A DNA stretch of 39,946 nt from Candidatus Metalachnospira gallinarum (GCA_904378045.1 CAJFHC010000024.1:1-39946), one strand, 5' to 3'; shown: positions 7,756 to 15,553, counted from the first letter of the stretch. Program-made: numbers and translations. The notes: generated from the letters alone by a model not told the origin.

Positions 7756-9009
7756 ATGCGTGAAACGAGAACAGCAGAGTTTAAAGAAAAGATTACAAAC
7801 ACATTCTTAAAAACAGTAAGCGCCTTTTCAAATTACGATGGCGGAGAAATTTTTTTCGGCATTGATGACAACGGTAATATTAAAGGACTGGCGGATGTAA
7901 AACAGGCATGTCTGGATATTGAAAATAAAATTAATGACAGTATTACCCCTCAGCCTGATTACACACTGGAATTGCAGAACAATGACAGGACAATAAAACT
8001 GACTGTAAAAAGCGGGCTTTATAAGCCGTATTTATATAAATCAAAAGCATATAAGCGCAATGATACAGCAACCATAGAGGCTGACACATTAGAAATGTCA
8101 AGATTGATTTTGGAAGGAAAAAATATCAGATTTGAAGAATTGCCTTGTGATGATCAGGAATTGACATTTGATATTTTATGCCAAAAATTAAAGGAGTGTA
8201 TTCAGATTGAAACTTTTAACCAGGATACATTGAAAACGCTGAATTTATATAACAGCAATATCGGATACAATAATGCGGCTGGTATATTGGCAGATGAAAA
8301 TCATTTTCCGGGAACTGATATTGTGAAGTTTGGCGAAAACATCAATGTGATTCACAAGAGAGCAACCTTTGATAATATATCCATTTTGGCAGTATACGAA
8401 AAAACATTAGAGGTATTCAAAGATTATTATCAATACGAAGAAATACAAGGGGCTGACAGGAAAAAAGTAGAGAAAATTCCGGAGGCCGCATTCAGAGAAG
8501 CAATCGCAAATGCATTGATTCACAGAGTGTGGGACGTGGAATCACAAATAAAAATTTCCATGTTTGATGACAGGATAGAAATTATTTCTCCGGGAGGACT
8601 GCCATCCGGAATAACAGAAGACGAGTATTTGTCGGGAAAACTTTCAGTTTTAAGAAACAGAAATCTTGCGAATGTATTTTACAGGCTGGGATTTGTTGAA
8701 ATATTTGGTACGGGAATTACACGAATAAAACAACTTTACGAAGAAGGATTAAAACAACCTGACTTTGAAGTATCAGAAAATACAATTAAGATTGTACTCC
8801 CTGTTTTTGAGAACAACCTGAATTTAACGGAAGACGAAAGGAAAATATATAAGATTTTAAGCAAGACAATGCTGAAATCCATCAGCGAAATAGCTCCTTG
8901 CGTCACGTTTGGCAAATCAAAGACAACACAGTTATTGAAAGAAATGAGCAAAAAAGGTGTTGTGAAAATCGAAGGCAAGGGAAGAGGTACTAAGTACGCG
9001 ATAAAATAA
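7756..9009 (+). CDS. Schlafen/AlbA_2-domain putative ATP-binding transcriptional regulator
   Basis: 417 residues. The N-terminal ~110 residues are an AlbA_2 (Schlafen-type) domain, with E8-FKE and the glycine segment SNYDGGEIFFGIDDNGNIKG. The middle (~240-330) matches the ATP-binding HATPase_c_4 region (AFREAIANALIHR, EIISPGGLP, RNRNLANVFYRLGFVEIFGTGI). The last ~60 residues look like a winged helix (ISEIAPCVTFGKSKTTQLLKEMSKKGVV). Such proteins are annotated as ATP-dependent helicase-like or transcriptional regulators, and several occur in mobile or defence islands; the biochemical role is poorly known. The DNA is AT-rich relative to its neighbours. Autoregulation through the palindrome at 7661-7710 is inferred. 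Confidence 0.85.
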   Translation: MRETRTAEFKEKITNTFLKTVSAFSNYDGGEIFFGIDDNGNIKGLADVKQACLDIENKINDSITPQPDYTLELQNNDRTIKLTVKSGLYKPYLYKSKAYKRNDTATIEADTLEMSRLILEGKNIRFEELPCDDQELTFDILCQKLKECIQIETFNQDTLKTLNLYNSNIGYNNAAGILADENHFPGTDIVKFGENINVIHKRATFDNISILAVYEKTLEVFKDYYQYEEIQGADRKKVEKIPEAAFREAIANALIHRVWDVESQIKISMFDDRIEIISPGGLPSGITEDEYLSGKLSVLRNRNLANVFYRLGFVEIFGTGITRIKQLYEEGLKQPDFEVSENTIKIVLPVFENNLNLTEDERKIYKILSKTMLKSISEIAPCVTFGKSKTTQLLKEMSKKGVVKIEGKGRGTKYAIK

Positions 9010-9033
9010 CCAATAACAAGGAGAAATGCATAT

Positions 9034-9495
9034 ATGATTAAAATATTATTCATCTGCCACGGCAACATTTGCCGTTCGCCGATGGCGGAATTTATGTTTA
9101 AGGATATGGTAAAAAAGAATGGACTTGAGGCGGAATTTTACATTGAATCGGCTGCGGCGAGCTCCGAGGAAATAGGCAATCCGGTCTATCCTCCGGCGAA
9201 AAAACGCCTGGCGAAGGAGGGCATAGACTGCTCCGGCAAGAGAGCCGTGAAAATGAAAAAGGAGGATTATGGCAGGTTCGATTATATACTTGCCATGGAA
9301 AAATACAATATCGACAGGATCCTCAGGATAACCGGCGGCGATCCCGAAGGGAAGATACATCTTCTTCTGGACTTCACCGAAAGGAAAGGCGAGATTTCAG
9401 ACCCCTGGTACACGGGAGATTTTGATACGGCCTATGACGATATAATGGAAGGGCTGAAGGGATTTCTGGCCTTTGTCAAAGGAGAAAAACGGTAA
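9034..9495 (+). CDS. Low-molecular-weight protein tyrosine phosphatase
   Basis: A 153-residue cytoplasmic phosphatase with the P-loop C8-HGNIC-R14-S at the N-terminus, which forms the phosphocysteine intermediate, and the general-acid aspartate in ISDPWYTGDF near residue 121. Length and motif spacing are standard for the family. It uses AAGGAGA 9 nt before ATG. Only 24 bp separate it from the AlbA_2 ATPase gene, yet its codon use returns to the GC-richer local style, so it probably marks the right edge of the accessory block. The acetyltransferase gene follows 32 bp later. The substrate is unknown. Confidence 0.95.
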   Translation: MIKILFICHGNICRSPMAEFMFKDMVKKNGLEAEFYIESAAASSEEIGNPVYPPAKKRLAKEGIDCSGKRAVKMKKEDYGRFDYILAMEKYNIDRILRITGGDPEGKIHLLLDFTERKGEISDPWYTGDFDTAYDDIMEGLKGFLAFVKGEKR

Positions 9496-9527
9496 GCCGT
9501 ATAAATCAAGTAAGGAGAATCATTAAA

Positions 9528-10034
9528 ATGAATTTCAGGGAGATCGATTTGAGTAATAAGGATCACATACGGGAAATGTCCAAAATGGCGACGGAGATCG
9601 TCCGTGAGCATTTTGACCCGATCATTGGGAAGGAACAAAACGACTATATGCTCGAAAGGTTCCAGTCCGTGGATGCCATCAGGAACCAGCTCAAAAACGG
9701 GTACAGATATTTTTTTGTAAGCGACGGAGATCGGGAAATAGGCTTTGTCGCCTTCTATCCGAAGGGAAGAAACATGTATTTGAGCAAGTTTTATCTTTAT
9801 AAGCAGGAGAGAGGAAATGGTCATTCCCACGAAATGCTCTTGTTTATTATGGATGAAACGAAAAAGGCAGGGCTTGACGGCATAGAACTGAATGTCAATA
9901 AGCACAACAGCGCCTGCCGGGCATACGACAGACTGGGATTTGAGATTATCCGCTCGGAAAAGAATGATATAGGCAATGGATTCTATATGGACGATTATGT
10001 GTACTATAAAAAAGTACGGAATTTAGACAAATAA
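9528..10034 (+). CDS. GNAT-family N-acetyltransferase
   Basis: 168 residues with the GNAT fold landmarks: the beta strand KFYLYKQ leading into the acetyl-CoA pyrophosphate loop QERGNGHS (Q/R-x-x-G-x-G/A form), and the later motif ELNVNKHNSACRAYDRLGF that commonly ends the domain. It probably acetylates an amine on a small molecule or protein. The acceptor is not predictable. AAGGAGA lies 9 nt before ATG. It is probably cotranscribed with the phosphatase gene upstream and ends at the terminator 10040-10071. Confidence 0.93.
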   Translation: MNFREIDLSNKDHIREMSKMATEIVREHFDPIIGKEQNDYMLERFQSVDAIRNQLKNGYRYFFVSDGDREIGFVAFYPKGRNMYLSKFYLYKQERGNGHSHEMLLFIMDETKKAGLDGIELNVNKHNSACRAYDRLGFEIIRSEKNDIGNGFYMDDYVYYKKVRNLDK

Positions 10035-10039
10035 TGATG

Positions 10040-10071
10040 AGGCGTTTCCAAACCGGAGCGCCTGTTTTTTT
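10040..10071 (+). terminator. Intrinsic terminator after the GNAT gene
   Basis: AGGCG..TCC / GGA.CGCCT stem followed by G and seven T residues. Confidence 0.8.
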
Positions 10072-10178
10072 GCTCGGGCGGCAGAATCCTTTTATAAAGA
10101 CAGGTGAATTAAAACCATTGACAGTCGAGAGAGCGAATCGATTTCCTGATTTTTTATTCGTTTTATCGGATTTTATGG

Positions 10179-10184
10179 TATACT
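10179..10184 (+). promoter_or_regulatory. Possible extended -10 promoter for the YgjV-like gene
   Basis: TGG-TATACT forms an extended -10 about 54 nt before ATG 10238. No clear -35 is visible. TTGACA at 10119 is too far away to pair with it. Confidence 0.4.
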
Positions 10185-10237
10185 TTTGCAGACGGGAATA
10201 CCAAGCGCGGAAAAACATGATTCAAGACGGTGATCAA

Positions 10238-10738
10238 ATGAGCATAATAACAGGCAACATCATATCTTTGGCCGCGGCGGCGTTTCTTGCCGCAAGCTGT
10301 GTTATGAGAAGCAGGAACGGCATATTCGCCATGCAGTTTATGAACTGCGCCCTGCTGGCCGCGGCGTCATACTTTTTCGGCTCCTACGCGGCCATATCCA
10401 CCCTCATATTGTGCTGTGTGAGGAATGTCCTCATACTGCGGGAGAGATTCACCAAAAACGCTATGACGGCTATCGTCGTTCTGGTCGTTATTTTGGGAAT
10501 AATGACAAACAACCGGGGAGCCGTCGGGCTGATGCCGGTCATCGCCACGGTGGAATATACGATATGCTGCCGGCTCATAAGGGACGTAAAAAGGACAAGG
10601 GTAAGCGTCCTTGCCAACGAGGCGATATGGCTCATATATTCGTTTATTATATTTGACTTTTCCACGGCTCTGACGGACGCGGCGGTCATAATCGTTGATA
10701 TTTTGGCTATAGTCAGAGAAAAGAGGGCGAAAGGATAA
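10238..10738 (+). CDS. YgjV-like integral membrane protein
   Basis: 166 residues, almost entirely hydrophobic, with about five predicted membrane helices. The opening IITGNIISLAAAAFLAASCVMRSRNGIFAMQFMNCALLAAASYFFGSYAAISTLI and the pattern of short loops match the YgjV (Imp) family of small inner-membrane proteins, whose function is not established. The frame is open upstream to 10034, but that extension is polar and overlaps the terminator, so ATG 10238, preceded by GGTGATC, is chosen. It converges with the minus-strand RHH gene across a shared hairpin. Confidence 0.75.
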   Translation: MSIITGNIISLAAAAFLAASCVMRSRNGIFAMQFMNCALLAAASYFFGSYAAISTLILCCVRNVLILRERFTKNAMTAIVVLVVILGIMTNNRGAVGLMPVIATVEYTICCRLIRDVKRTRVSVLANEAIWLIYSFIIFDFSTALTDAAVIIVDILAIVREKRAKG

Positions 10739-10797
10739 AAAATACCCTCATTCGTCCGTCAGGCTTTTCAAATTTGCCGAATAACGGACGATGAGGG
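10734..10797 (-). terminator. Terminator between convergent YgjV-like and RHH genes
   Basis: Long stem CCCTCATTCGTCCGT (10745-10759) with ACGGACGATGAGGG (10784-10797), one bulge. On the minus strand it is followed by ATTTTTT, so it best serves the RHH gene. Its stem could also stop plus-strand transcripts. Confidence 0.75.
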
Positions 10798-10820
10798 CTA
10801 AAAAGTTTAGACGGCAGGAT

Positions 10821-11033
10821 TTACTGCTCGTCTTTTTCCGAAGAATTTTCAGCCTCAAGCTCCTCAAGGGACGATTCAACCATGCTGGAGACAACATTGC
10901 TAAAGCTGAGACCATACTGATCCGCTAACTGTTCAACCTTCCTGATAAGAGACTTTTTAAGATAGATCGTTTTATAGGATGATTCTTCCTTTTTCAGTTT
11001 TGTAGCTTTGTTAAGTTTTGATTGTAAATTCAT
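10821..11033 (-). CDS. Small ribbon-helix-helix protein
   Basis: 70 residues. The segment YKTIYLKKSLIRKVEQLADQYGLSFSNVVSSMVESSL has the ribbon-helix-helix layout of CopG/Arc-type DNA-binding proteins: a short beta strand with alternating polar residues, then two helices. The tail is acidic. Such proteins are autorepressors, plasmid-copy regulators or antitoxins. No toxin gene is adjacent, since the upstream divergent gene encodes an unrelated Cys-rich protein. AAGGTGAT precedes the ATG. A TATACT -10 (11053-11058, minus) overlaps one half of an inverted repeat in the AT-rich divergent spacer, a plausible operator. Confidence 0.7.
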   Translation of the reverse strand: MNLQSKLNKATKLKKEESSYKTIYLKKSLIRKVEQLADQYGLSFSNVVSSMVESSLEELEAENSSEKDEQ

Positions 11034-11177
11034 ACTGCATCACCTTAACATAGTATAAACTTAAATCTTTCAATAAAATATAATAAAATAAAAAATTAAT
11101 ATAAATATATATAATATAAGTTTATTAAATATTGTATTTTATATTTGAAAATGTTATATTGGAACCGGGGTGATCTA
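11034..11177. promoter_or_regulatory. Extremely AT-rich divergent promoter region
   Basis: The stretch 11047-11155 is nearly all A and T. It holds the minus -10 TATACT (11053-11058) and a plus promoter TTGTAT (11132-11137), 17-bp spacer, TATATT (11155-11160). An inverted repeat, TATAAACTTA (11054-11063) with TAAGTTTATT (11117-11126), matches at 9 of 10 positions and could be the operator of the RHH protein. Confidence 0.6.
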
Positions 11178-11465
11178 ATGACGGTAGAATGTCAGTATCT
11201 TTGGTGCAGATATAACAGGGCTTTCCGCTGTGTCCGCAAAAATATCGTCCTTGACCCCAAAGGACTGTGCTCGTCTGCGGAGAGAGCCGTGGGAGAGGAG
11301 CTTGACGCCCTTGTGGACGGCATGATGAAAAGGGCGGGAATAAAGATCATAGAATATGATAGCGAGAACCCCGCAGCAGCCGAAAAAAGGAAAAGACAGA
11401 AGAAAACAGACCCCAATAAAACAGGAAGCAGGAAAAATGTAATGCGCAAACGCCCGAAGGAATGA
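11178..11465 (+). CDS. Small Cys-containing protein with DUF1540-like motif
   Basis: 95 residues. The N-terminus MTVECQYLWCRYNRAFRCVR reads C-x4-C-x-YN-x4-C, then I-x-x-D-P-K-G-x-C, reminiscent of the metal-binding-type cysteine pattern of DUF1540 proteins in Clostridia. The second half is strongly basic (KRKRQKKTDPNKTGSRKN). The start at 11178 is chosen over 11145 because the promoter (-10 at 11155-11160) lies between them and GGGGTGAT precedes it. Function is unknown. The gene ends inside its terminator stem. Confidence 0.6.
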   Translation: MTVECQYLWCRYNRAFRCVRKNIVLDPKGLCSSAERAVGEELDALVDGMMKRAGIKIIEYDSENPAAAEKRKRQKKTDPNKTGSRKNVMRKRPKE

Positions 11466-11482
11466 CCCCGAGGGCGTTGTTT
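11449..11482 (+). terminator. Terminator overlapping the 3' end of the Cys-rich gene
   Basis: AACGCCC / GGGCGTT stem followed by GTTTTTT. The left arm lies inside the last codons of the gene. Confidence 0.75.
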
Positions 11483-11500
11483 TTTGCCCGGGAGTATTCA

Positions 11501-11528
11501 TTGACTTTGACCTCGATACGGATATAAT
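11501..11528 (+). promoter_or_regulatory. Promoter of the dehydratase operon
   Basis: TTGACT, 16-bp spacer, TATAAT, about 67 nt before ATG 11596, which has a strong AAAGGAGG site. Confidence 0.75.
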
Positions 11529-11595
11529 TATATAATTGGATAGATATATGAAAAACAGCGGGAACATACCGCCGTGACAATAAAGGAGGACACCA

Positions 11596-12867
11596 ATGTC
11601 AGACTTGGTTGAAAAATTCGGACAGCATATAGATAAAAAAATCGCCCGGAATCCGGAAACGGCCAGAAAGGAACTGCTTTTCGGCTACAGGGCGTTCGAT
11701 CTTAAACTCAAATACGCCCCGGACAAGAGGCTCTCGCCTTCAAGAAGGCTTCTGGCGGACATTTGCATGAAGGAGCATATACGTTCCTTCGCCAACGCCG
11801 GAAATTCCGCCCTCGTAAGCGTTTTTCTGCCCTGCGAGATCGTCCGAGCCTTTGGAATGAGCACGATTTTCGCCGAGGGCTTTTCCGGATATATGACAGG
11901 AGCCTACGCGGAAAAAGCCTTTGTGGAGGCAGCGGAAAACGCCGGCATCGCCGAGACATACTGCTCCTATCACAAAATACTTATGGGCGCGGCCTTCTCC
12001 GGAGTATTGCCAAAACCAAAATTTATCATAAATACGTCTCTTATATGCGACGCCAACAACCTGACATTCAGGGCGCTGGCCGACTACTATAAGGTGCCCC
12101 AGTTCTATGTGGATGTGCCTATCACCGCCGACGGCGACAGCATAGACTACGTTGCCGGCCAGCTCAGGGAAATGACGGCGTTCATAGAGGATAACACGGG
12201 CAAAAAGCTGGATATGGACGTTTTAAAGCAGTACGCTTACCGCACGAAGGAAACTCTGGACAATTTCAGGGAATGTCTTGAGCTTAAGAGAAACGTAACC
12301 ATACCAAACGATATAACGAGCGAAATGTACGAGGTGTTCCTTACCCATCCCCTTCTCGGAACGGAGGACACGCTCAAATATTCACGCATGCTCAGGGATG
12401 AGCTTAAGGCCGCGCCGAAAAAGAGCGGAATAAGGCTGTTATGGATGCACACCATACCTTATTTCCAGGCGCCGTTAAGGGACAGGCTCAATTTCAACGA
12501 TAAATGCCAGATAGTCGGCTGTGACATGAATATTGAGAACCTCATCGACACCGATCCGGAAAAGCCATACGAGAGTATGGCAAAAAGGCTGGTGGAGAGC
12601 GGCTTCAACGGCTCTTCGGAAAACCGTATAGAGATGTCGCTGAGGGCGGCGAGAGAACTGGACGTGGACGGCGTTATATATTTCTGCCACTGGGGCTGCA
12701 AGCAGACCATGGGAGCGGCGGTCAACGCCAAGAGACATCTGGAGGAAAACGGTTTCCCCACGCTCATACTTAACGGAGACGGCGGCGACCGAAGAAACAC
12801 GAGCGACGGACAGATACTTACGAGGCTTGACGCCTTTATAGAGATGCTGGAGGATATGAAGAAATGA
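11596..12867 (+). CDS. 2-hydroxyacyl-CoA dehydratase family subunit (HgdB/FldB/YjiM-like)
   Basis: 423 residues of the HgdB-type dehydratase fold, whose members hold a [4Fe-4S] cluster and remove water from 2-hydroxyacyl-CoA by ketyl-radical chemistry after one-electron activation. Conserved-type cysteines are C80 (FLPCEIVRAFG), C123 (TYCSYHK), C151 (SLICDANN) and the C-terminal C364-HWG-C368-K. The end (ILNGDGGDRRNTSDGQILTRLDAFIEML) matches the family's closing segment. It overlaps the next gene by 4 nt (ATGA). With the partner subunit and activator next door it forms a complete dehydratase module. The substrate is not predictable, because no CoA-transferase or acyl-CoA dehydrogenase gene is adjacent. 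It is presumably oxygen-sensitive. Confidence 0.9.
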   Translation: MSDLVEKFGQHIDKKIARNPETARKELLFGYRAFDLKLKYAPDKRLSPSRRLLADICMKEHIRSFANAGNSALVSVFLPCEIVRAFGMSTIFAEGFSGYMTGAYAEKAFVEAAENAGIAETYCSYHKILMGAAFSGVLPKPKFIINTSLICDANNLTFRALADYYKVPQFYVDVPITADGDSIDYVAGQLREMTAFIEDNTGKKLDMDVLKQYAYRTKETLDNFRECLELKRNVTIPNDITSEMYEVFLTHPLLGTEDTLKYSRMLRDELKAAPKKSGIRLLWMHTIPYFQAPLRDRLNFNDKCQIVGCDMNIENLIDTDPEKPYESMAKRLVESGFNGSSENRIEMSLRAARELDVDGVIYFCHWGCKQTMGAAVNAKRHLEENGFPTLILNGDGGDRRNTSDGQILTRLDAFIEMLEDMKK

Positions 12868-14516
12868 TATATTACGTTTGCAAATATACGCCCATAGAGC
12901 TTTTGGAGGGCTTCGGTGGGGAGTGCGCCAGACTGGAGCCCCTTCCCGACAACTTTGACACCGCCGACAGTCTTGGACACCCGAACATGTGCGGCTACGG
13001 CAAGGCGATAATCGAGGAGGTATTCTCGAAGGATATAAAGGAAATGGTGCTTGTGGACTGCTGCGACGTAATACGCAGGGTCTACGATATTCTTGAGGAA
13101 AGCGGAAGGATGGACTTTCTCTGGCTTTTGGAACTGCCTCATAAAAAGGGGCTGGCCGAAAGAAAGATATTCAAAAAGCGTCTCAGGGAGCTGGCGGAGG
13201 GCTACAAAAAATACAGCGGAAGGGACTTTGACGTTAAAAAAGCCATGGCGTCCTTTACGGAGACGGCCAAGGATACGGCGGAAAAGCATATAAGCCTTTT
13301 GGGAGCCCACGGCGGGAAATATCTATATAAGACAGTGAGCGAGAAATTTACCGTGACCGTTAACGATGACACATGCACGGGAAACCGCAGAGTTGAAATG
13401 ACAAAAAACGCCGCGGATCTGGACTCGTTTCTTGACAGCTATTCCACGGCCATACTCGGACAGACGCCATGCATGAGGATGTACGACACAACGGGAAGGG
13501 AAAAGCTGTCGGCAGGAACGGTGGGCATAATTTACCATACGATGAAATTCTGCGATTATTACAGCTTTGAATACATGAATCTTAAAAACAACGTCAGCGT
13601 ACCGCTTTTGAAGATCGAGACGGACTGCACAAGCCAGAGCGAGGGCCAGCTTTCCACAAGGCTTGATGCCTTCGCCGAGACCATAAACGCGGGAGCGAAC
13701 AGGAGGAAAATAAACATGAAGACCGACGGAAAGATATACGCGGCGGGCATAGACAGCGGCTCCACAAGCACCGACGCGATAATAATGGACGGAGATAAAA
13801 GGATAATCGGCAAGGCCATTGTCCCCACGGGAGCCGGGGCGACCAACGGAGCCAAAAAAGCCCTCGCCCAGGCGCTGGAACAGGCCGGGCTTAAGGAGGA
13901 AGATCTGACCGTTACGATAACAACGGGTTACGGCAGGGAAAATATCAGTTTCGGAGAGGCGTCCGTTACGGAGATCACCTGCCACGCCAGGGGAGCGAAC
14001 TATCTTGACCCCGAAGCGAGAACGGTCATAGACATCGGAGGACAGGATTCCAAGGCCATAAGGATAGACGAGAACGGAGCCGTGCTCGGCTTTGTTATGA
14101 ACGATAAATGCGCCGCCGGAACGGGCAGGTTTTTGGATATGATGGCAAGGACCATGGAGCTTTCGCTGGACGAGATGAGCGAGCTGGGGCTCAAATGGAA
14201 AAACGATGTTGTCATCTCAAATATGTGTACGGTATTCGCCGAGAGCGAGGTCGTGTCCCTTGTGGCTCAGGATACGCCGCCCGAGGACATTATCCATGGC
14301 CTTAACAATTCCGTGGCCGGAAAGACCATATCCCTTGTCAAGCGTCTCGGAGGCGAGAAGGGATATATAATGACCGGCGGAGTGGCTAAAAACAGAGGAA
14401 TCGTCGAGGCCATAGAAGAAAAGCTGGGAGAAAAGCTCTTTGTCTGCGACGAGGCTCAGCTCTGCGGGGCCATAGGCGCGGCGCTCATAGGACTTGATTC
14501 GCTGGCGGAGGCGTAA
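12864..14516 (+). CDS. Fusion of a 2-hydroxyacyl-CoA dehydratase-like subunit and its ATP-dependent activator (HgdC/BadF family)
   Basis: 550 residues in two parts. Residues 1-280 resemble a dehydratase subunit: C43-GYGK, VDC66-C67-DVIRRVYD, C255, and the usual closing phrase STRLDAFAET. Residues 290-550 are a full activase of the ASKHA fold: G295-IDSGSTSTD phosphate loop, DIGGQDSKAI near 390, cluster cysteines C416 (NDKCAAGTGRF) and C455 (SNMCTVFAESEV), and TGGVAKN. The activase normally is a separate homodimeric protein of about 260 residues that binds one [4Fe-4S] between monomers and drives the electron into the dehydratase with ATP. Here a perfect AGGAGG and ATG lie inside the linker (see 13701-14516). 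The 4-nt overlap with the upstream gene implies coupled translation. Confidence 0.9.
   Translation: MIYYVCKYTPIELLEGFGGECARLEPLPDNFDTADSLGHPNMCGYGKAIIEEVFSKDIKEMVLVDCCDVIRRVYDILEESGRMDFLWLLELPHKKGLAERKIFKKRLRELAEGYKKYSGRDFDVKKAMASFTETAKDTAEKHISLLGAHGGKYLYKTVSEKFTVTVNDDTCTGNRRVEMTKNAADLDSFLDSYSTAILGQTPCMRMYDTTGREKLSAGTVGIIYHTMKFCDYYSFEYMNLKNNVSVPLLKIETDCTSQSEGQLSTRLDAFAETINAGANRRKINMKTDGKIYAAGIDSGSTSTDAIIMDGDKRIIGKAIVPTGAGATNGAKKALAQALEQAGLKEEDLTVTITTGYGRENISFGEASVTEITCHARGANYLDPEARTVIDIGGQDSKAIRIDENGAVLGFVMNDKCAAGTGRFLDMMARTMELSLDEMSELGLKWKNDVVISNMCTVFAESEVVSLVAQDTPPEDIIHGLNNSVAGKTISLVKRLGGEKGYIMTGGVAKNRGIVEAIEEKLGEKLFVCDEAQLCGAIGAALIGLDSLAEA
13701..14516 (+). other. Internal ribosome site and alternative start for a free activase
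   Basis: AGGAGG at 13701-13706 is followed 9 nt later by ATG 13716 (codon 285), in frame, just before the activase domain. Initiation here would yield a 266-residue protein, the usual length of a stand-alone HgdC-type activator. This is either a working second start or the fossil of a gene boundary whose stop codon was lost. The sequence alone cannot distinguish these. Confidence 0.6.
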
Positions 14517-14530
14517 AATGGGGCGGTATT

Positions 14531-15124
14531 ATGGAAAAAACGGGCGGCGGGAGCCGGGGAAAAGTAAATAACAGACAAAAAAGCTATGACTATTACAAAC
14601 GTGGAAGGGATCTCGCATGGGAAACGCTCATAAAATGCGGCATCTCCTCCCTTCCCGTGGATCTGAGGCGTGTGGCGGAGGTATGCGGAATAAGGATCGT
14701 TTCCTTCCGAAGGGCGGAAAGGGAAGGACTCATTGACAGAAGGCGTCTGAGGGGCAGTCTTGTGACCGATATCGCCGGCGGACAAAAAACGGTTTTTGTG
14801 GACAATACCATGGGCGACGGAGCGGTAAGGATGAATATGGCAAAGGGCATAGGAAGGTGCCTGCTTTCGGAAAACCCGGGGAGGGCAAGCCGGAGGACAT
14901 ATTACGAGGCGGCGGTTTTCGCCCGGGATCTGCTTATGCCGGCCATCGCTCTTTTTGTCCTTGACATAAGAGACGCCGCCGAAATAGAAAGGATATGCTC
15001 CGTACCGCCGAAGGCGGCCTTGGCGAGAGCCGAAAGAATGGCGGAGCTCCGCCGGAGGGGAAAATTCAATTCCCATCCGCTGGAAAGAAAAGCCGGAGAG
15101 CTTTTTCTAAGGGGAAGCAAATAA
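14531..15124 (+). CDS. ImmA/IrrE-like protein lacking the metallopeptidase motif
   Basis: 197 residues. From about residue 90 the sequence follows the ImmA/IrrE pattern: VFVDNTM, then RMNMAKGIGRCLLS where active members have an A-H-E-L-G-H segment, then YYEAAVFARDLLMPAIAL (normally EEEANxFAxxLLMP), then SVPPKAALARAERMAEL. The zinc motif HExxH is replaced by K-G-I-G-R, so proteolysis is not expected. It may be a pseudo-enzyme retaining a protein- or DNA-binding role. It starts 15 bp after the dehydratase-activase gene and is likely in the same operon. The start is uncertain because its ribosome site is weak. The earlier half (RRVAEVCGIRIVSFRRAE) fits the usual N-terminal part of the family. 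Confidence 0.65.
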   Translation: MEKTGGGSRGKVNNRQKSYDYYKRGRDLAWETLIKCGISSLPVDLRRVAEVCGIRIVSFRRAEREGLIDRRRLRGSLVTDIAGGQKTVFVDNTMGDGAVRMNMAKGIGRCLLSENPGRASRRTYYEAAVFARDLLMPAIALFVLDIRDAAEIERICSVPPKAALARAERMAELRRRGKFNSHPLERKAGELFLRGSK

Positions 15125-15214
15125 AAATATGGTTAAAATTTTGTAAAATTTAAACCGTTTTGGGGCAAAATCGCCGAAATCGACCGGGGATGGCGTAAAA
15201 AGCTCCGTCATATA

Positions 15215-15243
15215 TTGACTTTATGCGGAAATAGTGTTACTAT
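15215..15243 (+). promoter_or_regulatory. Promoter of the lysine riboswitch transcript
   Basis: TTGACT, 17-bp spacer, TACTAT, about 15 bp before the aptamer. Confidence 0.8.
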
Positions 15244-15255
15244 CCACGATAGAAT

Positions 15256-15496
15256 ACCTGATAGAGGCGCGGAAAATAAGAGTAGCGGAAAACAGGATGT
15301 TATCCAAGGCGGGCGGCCGTTTTCCGGGAAAGGATTTTCTGCCGAAGTCTGCGAGCCTGCCCGGGCAAGCCGGCTGGGACGCCGTAAAATATGCGGCGTA
15401 CTGTCACTTATTGTGGAGAGCTATCGTATAAAAATTTTTTACACGGTCAAATAAGCGTCTGAATCTTCACTTTAAGTAAAGGTCAGGCGCTTTTTT
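15256..15496 (+). ncRNA. Lysine riboswitch (L-box) with terminator expression platform
   Basis: The aptamer carries the hallmark L-box sequence blocks in order: GATAGAGGCGC (15260 on), AAGAGTAG, GGGAAAGG (15336 on), GCCGAAG (15351 on), GGCTGGGA, ACTGTCA and GGAGAGCTATC (to ~15425), with GATAG and CTATC closing helix P1. A terminator follows at 15453-15496 (AAGCG.CTGA.. / ..TCAG.CGCTT, then six T). In known L-boxes lysine binding stabilises the form that allows the terminator to fold, turning the gene off. Transcription off in excess lysine is therefore expected. The gene downstream is an amino-acid ABC transporter, which points to lysine uptake. Confidence 0.93.
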
Positions 15497-15553
15497 AGTC
15501 CAAGAGGACGAAAAATTTTCAGAGAATTTTAAGAGAAAAGGAAGGTATGCAAA

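Noticed and set aside
10034..10237. N-terminal extension of the YgjV-like gene
   Set aside because: The extension overlaps the GNAT terminator, is polar and unlike the family. The internal ATG 10238 has a ribosome site and starts the membrane domain.
10821..11465. Toxin-antitoxin pair made by the RHH and Cys-rich genes
   Set aside because: The genes are divergent rather than in one operon, and the second protein has no toxin fold features. Only the RHH half resembles an antitoxin.
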